From contig DGAU01000029.1 in NCBI GenBank assembly GCA_002384055.1, positions 78,052 through 142,051 on the forward strand: DNA of 64,000 bases, given 5' to 3'. The notes beneath the pieces were generated by a model that worked only from the letters and a program-made list of their open reading frames with translations, ran no database searches and was not told the DNA's origin. Numbering within the stretch: position 1 is the stretch's first letter; the number at the start of each line of letters is the position of its first letter. Below, in pieces: positions 15,528 to 24,433 of this stretch. Source of the DNA: Flavobacteriaceae bacterium UBA4022. Lineage in GTDB: Bacteria; Bacteroidota; Bacteroidia; Flavobacteriales; Flavobacteriaceae. A program made the translations under genes and the position numbers.

Positions 15528-18380
15528 TTATTTGTTTAAATACATTTTCCTTCTGGAGTATATTTCATAAAACTCATCGTCCTGTAGACTATCGATAAAT
15601 AAAATACTCTCTCCGGTACTCTTCATTTCTGGCCCCAACTTTTTGTCCACATTAGGGAACTTATTAAAGCTAAAGACTGGCTGCTTTACAGCATACCCTT
15701 CCAATTGTGGATTAAAGGTGAAGTCTGATACCTTATGCGTCCCGAGCATGAGCTTAGTCGCATAATTCACATAGGGCTCACCATAGGCCTTGGCAATAAA
15801 AGGCACCGTGCGAGAAGCCCTTGGATTTGCTTCTATAATATACACCATTTCATCCTTAACAGCAAATTGAATATTGATGAGTCCAACGGTATTGAGCGCT
15901 TTGGCAATTTTGACCGTATGGTCTTTGATCTGCTGCATTACCGAATCGCTTAGATCAAAAGGTGGTAAGGTAGCATTTGAATCACCCGAATGGACCCCAC
16001 ATGGCTCGATATGCTCCATGATTCCAATGATGTATACATCTTCCCCATCACTAATGGCATCGGCCTCAGCCTCTATTGCCCCTTCTAAATAATGGTCTAA
16101 CAATAATTTATTATTCGGGATTTTGCGCAATAAATCGATGACATGATCCTCCAATTCTCGCTTATTGATTACAATCTTCATGCCTTGGCCTCCTAATACA
16201 TAAGAAGGACGGATCAATAACGGAAAGTCAAGCACATCGGCTAGGGCTAGGGCTTCATCGGTCGTCTCAGCCGTACCAAATTCTGGATAGGGGATGTTAT
16301 TATCTTTGAGCAGGTTAGAAAAGCTGCCGCGGTCCTCTGCCAAATCTAGTGACTGGTAACTCGTCCCCATGATTTTTATGCCATAACGATCGAGCTTCTC
16401 GGCCAACTTCAAGGCCGTCTGACCTCCAAGCTGAACGATGACTCCTTCTGGTTTCTCATGGCGGATGATATCATAAATATGTTCCCAAAAGACAGGCTCA
16501 AAGTATAATTTGTCGGCCACATCAAAATCTGTGGAAACCGTTTCTGGATTACAGTTGATCATGATGGTTTCGTAACCACATTCAGAAGCCGCCAAAACAC
16601 CATGGACACAACAATAATCAAATTCAATACCCTGACCAATACGGTTAGGTCCTGAACCGAGTACAATAATTTTCTTTTTATCGGTGACGACACTGTCATT
16701 TTCGACATAACGCGTGCCTTCCTTGGTTTGAATTTCATTTTCAAAAGTCGAATAGTAATACGGGGTTTCGGCACGAAATTCTGCAGCACAGGTATCTACT
16801 AGTTTATAGACCCGCTGAATATTCATCTCTATTCGCTTATTGTATACTTTGCTCTCAAGACACTTTAGCATATGGGCAATTTGACGATCCCCATAACCTT
16901 TCTGCTTCCCTTCGAGCAATAAAGCACGTGGAATGGTCTCCAAGTTATAAGTCGAAATCTCTTTTTCTAATAGATAAAGTTCTTCGTACTGCTTCAAGTA
17001 CCACATATCAATTTTTGTGATCTCATGAATACGGCTCAGCGGCATGCCGATTTGAATGGCATCATAAATCACAAAGACACGGTCCCAGCTTGGATTTGTA
17101 AGCTTGTCAATAATCTGATCGTAGTCGGTATAGCTCTTTCCATCTGCACCTAACCCATTACGCTTAATTTCAAGAGACTGGGTCGCCTTGTGCAGTGCTT
17201 CCTGAAAGCAACGGCCAATACCCATGACCTCTCCTACTGACTTCATTTGAAGACCAAGGGTACGATCGGCTCCCTCGAATTTATCGAAATTCCATCGTGG
17301 TATTTTAACAATGACATAATCAAGTGTTGGCTCGAACAAGGCCGACGTGCTTTTGGTGATCTGATTATCCAACTCATCCAAGTTATAACCAATGGCCAAT
17401 TTAGACGCTATTTTAGCAATTGGATAACCAGTGGCCTTAGAAGCCAAAGCAGATGAGCGAGAAACACGTGGATTAATTTCAATAGCAATGATGTCTTCCC
17501 TTTCGTCTGGACTTACGGCAAATTGCACGTTACATCCACCCGCAAAATCGCCAATACTGCGCATCATTTTGATGGCCATATCACGCATACGCTGGAAGGT
17601 GGTATCGCTGAGGGTCATAGCCGGAGCGACCGTAATGGAATCTCCAGTATGGATGCCCATAGGATCCATATTTTCTATCGTACAAATAATGACAACATTG
17701 TCATTGCCATCACGTAATAGTTCTAATTCATACTCCTTCCATCCCATCATGGCTTTGTCAATCATGACTTCGTGGATCGGAGACACTTCTAGACCGCGTT
17801 TGAGTAATTCATCGAAATCCTTCGGATCATACACAATTGAAGCACCTGCCCCACCCAAAGTAAATGACGACCTGATGACTAAAGGAAAACCAAATTTCTG
17901 GGCAATTTCTTTACCCTTTAAATAAGAATTGGCCGTTAATTGCGGGGCCATAGGCACACCAATTTCTTCCATAAGTTTACGGAACAGCTCACGGTCTTCA
18001 GTAATATTTATGGCATCAATATCCACCCCGATAAGCTTTACACCATAGTCTGCCCATACGCCTTTTTCATCCGCCTCAATACATAAATTTAAGGCCGTTT
18101 GACCTCCCATTGTAGGTAAAACAGCATCAATCTGTGGGTGCTCTTTTAAAATTTTTATCAGCGATTTCGTGGTCAGTGGCAACAAATAAACATGGTCTGC
18201 CATCGCTGGATCAGTCATGATCGTGGCTGGGTTTGAGTTGATCAAAATCGTTTCGATTCCGTCTTCACGCAACGAACGCAATGATTGTGATCCTGCATAA
18301 TCAAATTCACATGCCTGACCAATAACAATGGGGCCAGAACCGATAATTAGTATGGATTTTAAATTTGTGTTTTTAGGCAT
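15528..18380 (-). CDS. carB: Carbamoyl-phosphate synthase large subunit, short form
   Basis: Makes carbamoyl phosphate from glutamine-derived ammonia, bicarbonate and two ATP, for pyrimidine and arginine synthesis. At 950 residues it has both ATP-grasp halves, the first starting KSILIIGSGPIVIGQACEFD and the second KIIVLGSGPNRIGQGIEFD. It stops about 120 residues short of the E. coli protein (1,073 aa), which means the C-terminal MGS-like allosteric domain is absent. I believe this short form is normal in Flavobacteriaceae, so it is not a truncation. The small subunit carA is not in the window. The gene lies downstream of rpmH, separated by a hairpin terminator. Confidence 0.96.
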   Translation of the reverse strand: MPKNTNLKSILIIGSGPIVIGQACEFDYAGSQSLRSLREDGIETILINSNPATIMTDPAMADHVYLLPLTTKSLIKILKEHPQIDAVLPTMGGQTALNLCIEADEKGVWADYGVKLIGVDIDAINITEDRELFRKLMEEIGVPMAPQLTANSYLKGKEIAQKFGFPLVIRSSFTLGGAGASIVYDPKDFDELLKRGLEVSPIHEVMIDKAMMGWKEYELELLRDGNDNVVIICTIENMDPMGIHTGDSITVAPAMTLSDTTFQRMRDMAIKMMRSIGDFAGGCNVQFAVSPDEREDIIAIEINPRVSRSSALASKATGYPIAKIASKLAIGYNLDELDNQITKSTSALFEPTLDYVIVKIPRWNFDKFEGADRTLGLQMKSVGEVMGIGRCFQEALHKATQSLEIKRNGLGADGKSYTDYDQIIDKLTNPSWDRVFVIYDAIQIGMPLSRIHEITKIDMWYLKQYEELYLLEKEISTYNLETIPRALLLEGKQKGYGDRQIAHMLKCLESKVYNKRIEMNIQRVYKLVDTCAAEFRAETPYYYSTFENEIQTKEGTRYVENDSVVTDKKKIIVLGSGPNRIGQGIEFDYCCVHGVLAASECGYETIMINCNPETVSTDFDVADKLYFEPVFWEHIYDIIRHEKPEGVIVQLGGQTALKLAEKLDRYGIKIMGTSYQSLDLAEDRGSFSNLLKDNNIPYPEFGTAETTDEALALADVLDFPLLIRPSYVLGGQGMKIVINKRELEDHVIDLLRKIPNNKLLLDHYLEGAIEAEADAISDGEDVYIIGIMEHIEPCGVHSGDSNATLPPFDLSDSVMQQIKDHTVKIAKALNTVGLINIQFAVKDEMVYIIEANPRASRTVPFIAKAYGEPYVNYATKLMLGTHKVSDFTFNPQLEGYAVKQPVFSFNKFPNVDKKLGPEMKSTGESILFIDSLQDDEFYEIYSRRKMYLNK

Positions 18381-18430
18381 TTTTTAACTGCTTTTTCTGT
18401 TTCTAAAAATACGACTTGATGGGGTATAAA

Positions 18431-18463
18431 AAAAAGGTGTTGCTCTAAAACAACACCTTTTTT
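18431..18463 (-). terminator. Rho-independent terminator after rpmH
   Basis: The arms AAAAGGTGTTG (18432-18442) and CAACACCTTTT (18451-18461) form an 11-bp stem with an 8-base loop and A/T tracts on both sides. It lies 19 bases past the rpmH stop on the minus strand and separates rpmH from carB. Confidence 0.85.
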
Positions 18464-18481
18464 ATTTATGATTTATCAACA

Positions 18482-18640
18482 TTACTTCTTGTGACGCGTT
18501 TCTGAAGATACTGATAATTTCTTTCTGCCTTTTGCTCTACGAGCAGCCAATACTTTGCGGCCATTAACCGACGCCATACGCTCTCTGAAACCATGCTTGT
18601 TTCTACGTTTTCTTTTAGATGGCTGAAATGTTCTTTTCAT
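18482..18640 (-). CDS. rpmH: 50S ribosomal protein L34
   Basis: A 52-residue basic ribosomal protein, too short to be found by length-based gene calling. Reading the complement of 18482-18640 gives MKRTFQPSKRKRRNKHGFR, followed by ERMASVNGRKVLAARRAKG and a Lys-rich end, an unmistakable L34. It binds 23S rRNA in the large subunit. It has an excellent promoter at 18707-18738 and a terminator at 18431-18463, so it is a single-gene transcript. No rnpA or dnaA lies beside it, unlike the gene order in many bacteria. Confidence 0.97.
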   Translation of the reverse strand: MKRTFQPSKRKRRNKHGFRERMASVNGRKVLAARRAKGRKKLSVSSETRHKK

Positions 18641-18706
18641 TATGCTCGTGTATTAAAACTTCTGATCAATCCCTTCGCAAGTGGAAGGCTTTCTTAAACT
18701 CGGGTG

Positions 18707-18738
18707 CAAATATACAATGATTTTTAACTCCGCCAAAA
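18707..18738 (-). promoter_or_regulatory. rpmH promoter
   Basis: On the minus strand TTTTGG (complement of 18733-18738) is followed, 19 bases after its TTG, by TATATTTG (complement of 18707-18714). Both boxes and spacing match the Bacteroidota consensus. The expected leader is about 60 bases. Confidence 0.8.
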
Positions 18739-18869
18739 GCAAATGCCAAAATATTTTAAGCTTAATCGCTTATAAAAATGAGCGGCATAATGGCCATTAA
18801 TTAGTAACTTTGTAACCGAAATTCACCCGTCAAATAGAGCAGAATCGCACGGGCTTATAACTAGGACTT

Positions 18870-19436
18870 ATGTTTCATAAAAACTTCAAACTCGCTATAA
18901 CTATTTTAATATTAGCAGTTTCTATTTGGGAATTTACTCAGGGGCATATCGGTAATGGGATCATGTATATCCTACTGAGCAGTATTTTTGTATTCCTTTA
19001 TTTCAAAAACGAATTGATTTTGTTGGCCTTTTTAAAACTACGCAAACAAGATTTTGTTGGTGCAAAGTCATGGCTAGACCGCATTAAACATCCTGAAGGT
19101 GCGCTTGTGCCGAAACAACAAGGCTACTATTATTACCTCAATGGTCTGATGATTTCTCAGACCAATATGAATGAGGCTGAAAAATATTTCAGAAAGGCCG
19201 AAAAACTAGGACTCAGTATGTCTGCCGATATGGCCATGGTCAAGTTGAATCTAGCAGGTATTGCCATGTCCAAACAACGCAAGCGTGAGGCTGAGGGTCT
19301 TTTGGCGGAGGCCAAAAAACTGGACAAACATCAAATGATGACCGATCAAATTAAGATGATGCAAGAGCAAATGAAGAAATCTGGTGGGCCCCGGCAACAA
19401 TTCTCTCGCGGTGGCCGCAGTGGTCGCGGGCGCTAG
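18870..19436 (+). CDS. Membrane protein with TPR-like region
   Basis: A 188-residue protein with two N-terminal hydrophobic segments (about residues 8-23 and 30-46 plus 48-56) and a soluble part that looks like tetratricopeptide repeats, for example YYYYLNGLMISQTNMNEAEK and LNLAGIAMSKQRKREAEGLL. The C-terminus is rich in Gly and Arg (GGRSGRGR). TAACTTTG at 18805-18812 is a possible -7 element. I recognise the architecture from unnamed flavobacterial proteins but know no function. It may act as a scaffold at the inner membrane. Confidence 0.75.
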   Translation: MFHKNFKLAITILILAVSIWEFTQGHIGNGIMYILLSSIFVFLYFKNELILLAFLKLRKQDFVGAKSWLDRIKHPEGALVPKQQGYYYYLNGLMISQTNMNEAEKYFRKAEKLGLSMSADMAMVKLNLAGIAMSKQRKREAEGLLAEAKKLDKHQMMTDQIKMMQEQMKKSGGPRQQFSRGGRSGRGR

Positions 19437-19514
19437 AGCTTGACCCCACCCTGTCGCTTACCGGTTTTAAATTGTGTATCTTGCACTTTGCAAAGTATTC
19501 ACTCAAAGCGATTT

Positions 19515-20225
19515 ATGACCTTTACGTCCCTGAGAAATAGTGTGTTTTTAATCTGCATCTCTGTCCTTTGCATGCCAGTAGTTTATGGGCAAGTCGACCA
19601 ACAAAAGACATTCTTCTCAGAGGTGATTGGCCAAAACATCCGCAAATACCGTTACGAATCACGCAGAGCGATCAAAGATAAAGACGACCAGCGGCTTCAA
19701 TTTTTATTTGATTCTTTAGTCGATCACGTGGTCATCAACAGCTACTTAGATAATTTTAAAGTCCGTAAGTTCAATGGTCGGCGCATTGAATTGGATCATT
19801 TCGAAAAACCCATGTATTTGATCACTTATGCCGACTGGTGCACTCCAGGCGTGGGGGAACTACCGGCACTCAACGATATTGTTAACAAAAACCATGAATC
19901 TATAGATTTTGTCATTTTATTTTGGGGTCCAAGACGCTCGGTCCGTAAAATCAAACAACGACTTAATAGAAAAATAACGGTATTGTTTGTTAACGAGAAG
20001 GAGAATGACCATAGTTTCATCATCAAACGCATGAAGCACAGCTTAGGGTTTCCTACTACTTTTTTGTTATCTCAAGATCAACGGATCATCAGCGTGTCGC
20101 GCATGCTCTCTCACCATTACAACCTGGCTTACGCGGCCTCTTACAACAAGCATTTCCAGCAATTCACCCAGAGTGTTTCCCTATTAAAGGCACAATCCAT
20201 TAGTCGCCTTGATTCAGTCAAATAG
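19515..20225 (+). CDS. Secreted thioredoxin-fold (TlpA-like) protein with a single active-site cysteine
   Basis: A 236-residue product starting at the ATG at 19515, which gives the signal peptide MTFTSLRNSVFLICISVL and cleavage after VVYGQ; the frame also extends upstream but without a signal sequence at its start. The thioredoxin-like domain is at about 97-210: YLITYADWCTPGVGELPALN corresponds to the active-site region of TlpA-like proteins, and LGFPTTFLL to the cis-proline loop. Only the first Cys (Cys109) of the CxxC pair is present, the fourth position being Gly112. It may be a mixed-disulfide or non-redox binding protein of the periplasm rather than a disulfide reductase. Confidence 0.75.
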   Translation: MTFTSLRNSVFLICISVLCMPVVYGQVDQQKTFFSEVIGQNIRKYRYESRRAIKDKDDQRLQFLFDSLVDHVVINSYLDNFKVRKFNGRRIELDHFEKPMYLITYADWCTPGVGELPALNDIVNKNHESIDFVILFWGPRRSVRKIKQRLNRKITVLFVNEKENDHSFIIKRMKHSLGFPTTFLLSQDQRIISVSRMLSHHYNLAYAASYNKHFQQFTQSVSLLKAQSISRLDSVK

Positions 20226-20250
20226 ATGTTTTAGTGTGCCTTGGTAACTT

Positions 20251-21189
20251 CTAAGGCCTGTCGTAGTACCCTAATTTTGGAATCTCAATATAATAAACCT
20301 TACGCGAAGCATTATTTAAATGACTTTGGCGCAACCAAGGATTATGAATCTTAAGGATTTTGTAGTTGATGCCATAGTCTTGGGCAAAGCGAACAAAATT
20401 GCTCACCGCCGTATCTACTTTTACCTTTTTGGTAGGAATGGCTTCATAGAGATGTTCTTGATCATAGCGAAACCCATAAGACTCGGTGTTTTCGAGCAGT
20501 TCCTTAAAGGCCAAGATCCTAAAGACATAGCGACTCGTTTCTTCATTGAGCAATAAATCATAATAAGAGTTGACCTCCTGCTTGTTCATTTGCGATTTAA
20601 TTCCAGTACGCCCAGCATTGTAGGATGCTGCAGCCAACGTCCAAGATCCGAAAAGTTCTTTCGCATCTTTAAGGTAAGCCGCGGCGACCTGGGTCGCTTT
20701 GATTAAATTAAAACGCTCATCGACATTGGCATTTACTTCGAGCCCATATTCTTTGGCCGTAGTTTTCATAAACTGCCAAAACCCAGCAGCACCAGCTGGC
20801 GAGGTCACATTCTGCAAGCCGCTTTCAATGATTGCCAAGTATTTGAAATCCACTGGGACGCCCTCCGCGATTAAAATCGAATCAATCAGCGGAACATATT
20901 TATGCGCCCGTTTAATGATCAGAAGCGCATTGGACTGCCAGTAAGTATTGACCAAAAGCTCGCGGTCTAGACGTTCTTTGACGTCGGGATGGTTCAGCGG
21001 TACGCTTTCGCCCGCGAAAGACATCTCTACGGGGATGGGTAGCGCTTGTACGTTATAGTTTTGTGCTGAGACCTCAGCCAAGGAAGCCCATAGCTGCTGC
21101 GGCATATCAACTTTCTGCTGACCAAAACCCATTTGCCAAACAAAAAAGAAAAGAAAACAATTCAGGGGCCAATTTAAGTTCGATTTCAT
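20251..21189 (-). CDS. Lytic transglycosylase (SLT domain)
   Basis: Periplasmic or outer-membrane enzyme that cleaves peptidoglycan glycan strands with formation of 1,6-anhydro ends. The 312-residue protein has a signal peptide to about residue 23 (QMGFGQQ) and an SLT domain with the catalytic motif LAIIESGLQNVTSPAGAAG, in which Glu122 is the expected catalytic acid. Further family motifs are GFWQFMKTTAKEYGL and LAAASYNAG. It is of the MltD-like group but lacks LysM repeats at the C-terminus. It is on the strand opposite to the TlpA-like gene, converging with it across 25 bases. Confidence 0.92.
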   Translation of the reverse strand: MKSNLNWPLNCFLFFFVWQMGFGQQKVDMPQQLWASLAEVSAQNYNVQALPIPVEMSFAGESVPLNHPDVKERLDRELLVNTYWQSNALLIIKRAHKYVPLIDSILIAEGVPVDFKYLAIIESGLQNVTSPAGAAGFWQFMKTTAKEYGLEVNANVDERFNLIKATQVAAAYLKDAKELFGSWTLAAASYNAGRTGIKSQMNKQEVNSYYDLLLNEETSRYVFRILAFKELLENTESYGFRYDQEHLYEAIPTKKVKVDTAVSNFVRFAQDYGINYKILKIHNPWLRQSHLNNASRKVYYIEIPKLGYYDRP

Positions 21190-21236
21190 GTGCTTATTTT
21201 ACCATATAAAGGTAAAAATTCAACAGAGACCAGCCC

Positions 21237-21905
21237 TTAATTGTTTAAAATTGTTGCTAACAATTTTGAAATTTGACGCGCATGCGTGATGATCATGATA
21301 TGACTTCCACCTTCAATGATTTGGGCATTTTTGATTGACTTAATGGGGAACATCTCATCACGATCTCCATGGATATGAATGGGGTCTTTACCCTGAGCGG
21401 ATGGTTCCCATTGAAGGATTTGATGCACCGACCAACGAAGATACCCTTCGGACCGCACAGGCAAATAATGATCGTATTGACGTAAGCGCTTTTCGACCAC
21501 AAAAGGCAGGATCTGGTAAGGACGGTAATTCATATAGCGCATCATGAAGAACGGTAACATTTTGTGAAGACTCCAGCGATACCCTATACGCATCCATAGA
21601 GGCTTCTCTGCTGCTGATTTGATACTCGAAATGATGATGGTTTTTACCGGGTCATTCATCAATGACAATTCTTGCGCAATAACGCCGCCAAATGAGACAC
21701 CTACCAAGGCAAAGGGCATAGAACGATCAATCGTCTGTCCCATACGGATGGTATAGGCCTTTAATGATTCATCTTTTATCGGTTCTAACCAAGACAAGAC
21801 TTTTACCGAAAATTGACTTTCGTTCCATTCCAAAGAATCAAAGCTTGCGGTGTCCGCAGACATGCCTGGAATCAAATAAACATTAAGTGGTTGGTCAAAA
21901 ACCAT
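21237..21905 (-). CDS. Alpha/beta hydrolase
   Basis: A 222-residue cytoplasmic protein with the alpha/beta hydrolase fold. The nucleophile elbow is LVGVSFGG with Ser71, the acid is probably the Asp in IHGDRDEMFP, and the histidine lies in EGGSHIMI near the C-terminus. The oxyanion region LIPGMSADT is at residues 11-19. The substrate cannot be read from the sequence; esterase or thioesterase roles are possible. It is in line with the lytic transglycosylase gene, 47 bases upstream of it, and divergent from the pirin gene. Confidence 0.85.
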   Translation of the reverse strand: MVFDQPLNVYLIPGMSADTASFDSLEWNESQFSVKVLSWLEPIKDESLKAYTIRMGQTIDRSMPFALVGVSFGGVIAQELSLMNDPVKTIIISSIKSAAEKPLWMRIGYRWSLHKMLPFFMMRYMNYRPYQILPFVVEKRLRQYDHYLPVRSEGYLRWSVHQILQWEPSAQGKDPIHIHGDRDEMFPIKSIKNAQIIEGGSHIMIITHARQISKLLATILNN

Positions 21906-22002
21906 AAGAAAGGTTATTTTGTTTCTCTCGAATATCAGCCATTATGATTACCTTTACATCACAGAGAATTATTGCGCTATTTTAATCGGATCGGCCAAAG
22001 CT

Positions 22003-22716
22003 ATGAAAAAGATTTTACATCCTGCCAGTACACGGGGTCAAGCCAATTACGGTTGGCTAGAAGCCAATTACTCGTTTAGCTTTGCCAACTACTTTGATCC
22101 AAACCGTTTGCAATTTGGTCAATTACGGGTCCTCAATGATGATAAGATCGCACCGGGAATGGGCTTCGGCAAGCACCCGCATCAAAACATGGAGATTGTG
22201 ACCATCCCTTTGAGTGGCAGCTTGCAGCACGAAGATTCACTGGGCCATAGTGGCGTTGTCACTTCTGGTGAAATACAAGTTATGAGCGCAGGACACGGGG
22301 TAGAACACAGTGAGTTTAATGCCTTAAAAGACGAGGCGTTAACGTTGTTTCAAATCTGGATTTTTCCAGACACGCAAAATGTCACCCCACGTTATGACCA
22401 AAGAACGATTGCCCCATTACTTGAGCTTAATGCAATGACGCCTGTAGTTGTGCCCAAAAGTGCCGCAACCGAAAATGCCCTCTGGATCCACCAGAATGCT
22501 TATTTCTATATGGGGGTATTTGACCAAGTGACCACCACAAATATTGCCCTTCACGGAGCCCAACAAGGCCTTTATCTGATGGTCATTGAAGGACAGATAA
22601 ATGTTGATGGTGTGACCCTAAATCGTCGTGATGCTATAGGCATACACGACACACAGTCCGTACCTTTTGAGGCAAGCGCCGACACCAAATTACTCGCCAT
22701 AGAAATACCTATGTAA
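22003..22716 (+). CDS. Pirin family bicupin protein
   Basis: A 237-residue cupin of the pirin/YhaK family; some members are iron-dependent quercetin 2,3-dioxygenases and others act in regulation. The metal site is seen in KHPHQNMEIV (two His) and SAGHGVEHSE (His and Glu) of the N-terminal cupin. The C-terminal cupin is degenerate as usual. The start at 22003 gives the family N-terminus MKKILHPASTRG; the frame runs upstream to 21919 but with unrelated sequence. TACCTTTA at 21949-21956 is a weak -7 candidate. The next gene follows after 19 bases. Confidence 0.9.
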   Translation: MKKILHPASTRGQANYGWLEANYSFSFANYFDPNRLQFGQLRVLNDDKIAPGMGFGKHPHQNMEIVTIPLSGSLQHEDSLGHSGVVTSGEIQVMSAGHGVEHSEFNALKDEALTLFQIWIFPDTQNVTPRYDQRTIAPLLELNAMTPVVVPKSAATENALWIHQNAYFYMGVFDQVTTTNIALHGAQQGLYLMVIEGQINVDGVTLNRRDAIGIHDTQSVPFEASADTKLLAIEIPM

Positions 22717-22735
22717 CCAAAAAATAAAACCAAAT

Positions 22736-23035
22736 ATGATTGATGATGTTGCAATAATAGACAATGAATTTTTAAGACAATTTGAGTTGGAAATTGGCGA
22801 TAATATGGCACGTATCGAATATGCCCTCCAAGAACGAAAAATATTTTTGACCAAATTCGACATGTGTCAAGAACTTATCGATCAAGGATTTAAAGAAATC
22901 TTCATTAAAGCTGTTTTTGAAAATGTGCGCGAAAGAGGGATATCATTGGTACCTACTAGTTCGGAAATCGCTCTCTTTTTCAAGCGTAATCGTTCAAAAT
23001 ACAAACCACTGTTGCCTATTGGCATGAACATTTAG
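22736..23035 (+). CDS. Small GNAT-like acetyltransferase (YjdJ type)
   Basis: A 99-residue protein resembling the short GNAT-fold proteins of the YjdJ group. Supporting features are IDNEFLRQFELEIGDNMARIEYALQ-like first strands, the central KIFLTKFDM and the C-terminal RGISLVPTSSEIALFFKRN, which matches the family end where the acetyl-CoA fold closes. It is shorter than full GNAT enzymes, as is normal for this group, and its substrate is unknown. It is probably cotranscribed with the pirin gene. Its stop overlaps the stop of mtaB by four bases. Confidence 0.75.
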   Translation: MIDDVAIIDNEFLRQFELEIGDNMARIEYALQERKIFLTKFDMCQELIDQGFKEIFIKAVFENVRERGISLVPTSSEIALFFKRNRSKYKPLLPIGMNI

Positions 23036-24381
23036 GCCGTCTGAGCTGACGCCAAAAAATCAAATCGCACAAGACCATCTTCATCAATACGATCTAGTCG
23101 GACGCGCCTCAATGTGTTGACTAGGCTGGGATTCCAGGGCGCTTTGACTTTGACATAGTTCTGGGTGAATCCATGAATATAGCCTAGTTTATTTTCCCCC
23201 TCAAACAATACATCAAACACTTCCCCCAATTGAGCTTCATAAAAGGCACGCCGTTTCTTAACTGATAAGCCACGCAACATCTTGCTCCTTTTTCTTCTGA
23301 CCTTTAGAGGCACAACATCAGACATTTGAGCCGCTGCTGTATTGTCCCGCTCAGAATAAGTAAAGACGTGGAGATAACTGATATCTAGAGCACTTAAATA
23401 CGCATAGGTTTCTAAGAAAAGTGCCTCGGTTTCCCCTGGAAAACCCACAATGACATCTACACCAATACAGGCCTGAGGTAATTTTTGCCGGATCAAATCA
23501 ATACGATCGGTATAGAGTGCTCTATTGTAACGGCGCTTCATTAGTTTGAGTAGTGTATCACTCCCACTTTGTAACGGTATATGAAAATGGGGTACAAATT
23601 TATCGGCTCGAGCGACAAAGTCAATCAACTCTGCCTTCAAAAGATTGGGTTCTATAGAGGAGATGCGCACGCGCGCAACACCAGATACTTGGTCTAGAGC
23701 CTCTATGAGCTGATAAAATGTATGCTGATGGCGTTTATTGCCAAATTCGCCTTTTCCATAATCACCAATATTGACACCCGTAAGGACTATTTCCTTAATA
23801 CCCCGATCCACAATCTCTTTGGCATTACGGCATATATTTTCTAAGGTATCTGAGCGCGATATACCTCGTGCCAATGGAATGGTGCAATAGGTACACTTAT
23901 AGTCACATCCATCTTGAACTTTCAAAAACGCTCTTGTGCGGTCTCCTATGGAGAAGGAACCTACATAAAAATCAGCCTCCTCAATGGAACAGCTATGTAC
24001 AATCGCTTTTGGAGTGACCCCTTGATTCTGCTCCAATAATTCATTGAGATAAGCCGTTACTTTAAATTTTTCGCTTGCGCCCAATACCATGTCTACTCCA
24101 TCGACCGAAGCCAACTCACTTGGCTTGAGCTGCGCGTAACAGCCAATGCCTATAATGAAGCCCTCTGGATTTTTTTTCTGGGCCTGACGCACAATACTTT
24201 TAAAACGCTGGTCTGCATTTTCGGTAACACTACAGGTATTGATTACATAAATTTCGGCCTGATCTTCAAAGCCAACGCGCTCATAGCCTTCATCGACAAA
24301 GCTTCTCGCTATAGTCGCGGTTTCACTAAAGTTGAGTTTACAGCCAAGCGTATAAAATGCTACTTTTTTTGTTGCTTTCAT
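23032..24381 (-). CDS. mtaB: tRNA t6A37 methylthiotransferase MtaB
   Basis: Radical SAM enzyme that adds a methylthio group to t6A at position 37 of ANN-decoding tRNAs, giving ms2t6A. The 449-residue protein has the N-terminal UPF0004 domain with three cluster cysteines (Cys14, Cys50, Cys81), the radical SAM motif CDYKCTYC (Cys159, Cys163, Cys166), and a C-terminal TRAM-like domain. The N-terminal segment YTLGCKLNFSE and the length fit MtaB rather than MiaB or RimO. It is divergent from the peptide-binding lipoprotein, with a symmetric repeat in the 52-base gap. Confidence 0.93.
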   Translation of the reverse strand: MKATKKVAFYTLGCKLNFSETATIARSFVDEGYERVGFEDQAEIYVINTCSVTENADQRFKSIVRQAQKKNPEGFIIGIGCYAQLKPSELASVDGVDMVLGASEKFKVTAYLNELLEQNQGVTPKAIVHSCSIEEADFYVGSFSIGDRTRAFLKVQDGCDYKCTYCTIPLARGISRSDTLENICRNAKEIVDRGIKEIVLTGVNIGDYGKGEFGNKRHQHTFYQLIEALDQVSGVARVRISSIEPNLLKAELIDFVARADKFVPHFHIPLQSGSDTLLKLMKRRYNRALYTDRIDLIRQKLPQACIGVDVIVGFPGETEALFLETYAYLSALDISYLHVFTYSERDNTAAAQMSDVVPLKVRRKRSKMLRGLSVKKRRAFYEAQLGEVFDVLFEGENKLGYIHGFTQNYVKVKAPWNPSLVNTLRRVRLDRIDEDGLVRFDFLASAQTA

Positions 24382-24383
24382 TC

Positions 24384-24417
24384 TTGTATTTTAGCCAAGA
24401 GGAATTCTAAAATACAA
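24384..24417. promoter_or_regulatory. Symmetric inverted repeat in the mtaB divergent promoter region
   Basis: TTGTATTTTAG (24384-24394) and CTAAAATACAA (24407-24417) are perfect 11-base inverted arms with a 12-base spacer. Each strand therefore reads TTG-N21-TAAAATAC, a promoter-like layout in both directions. It may be a two-way promoter, an operator, or both. The -7-like box on the minus strand is so close to the mtaB start that a leaderless transcript would result. Confidence 0.45.
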
Positions 24418-24433
24418 CTAAATTTTATATTCG

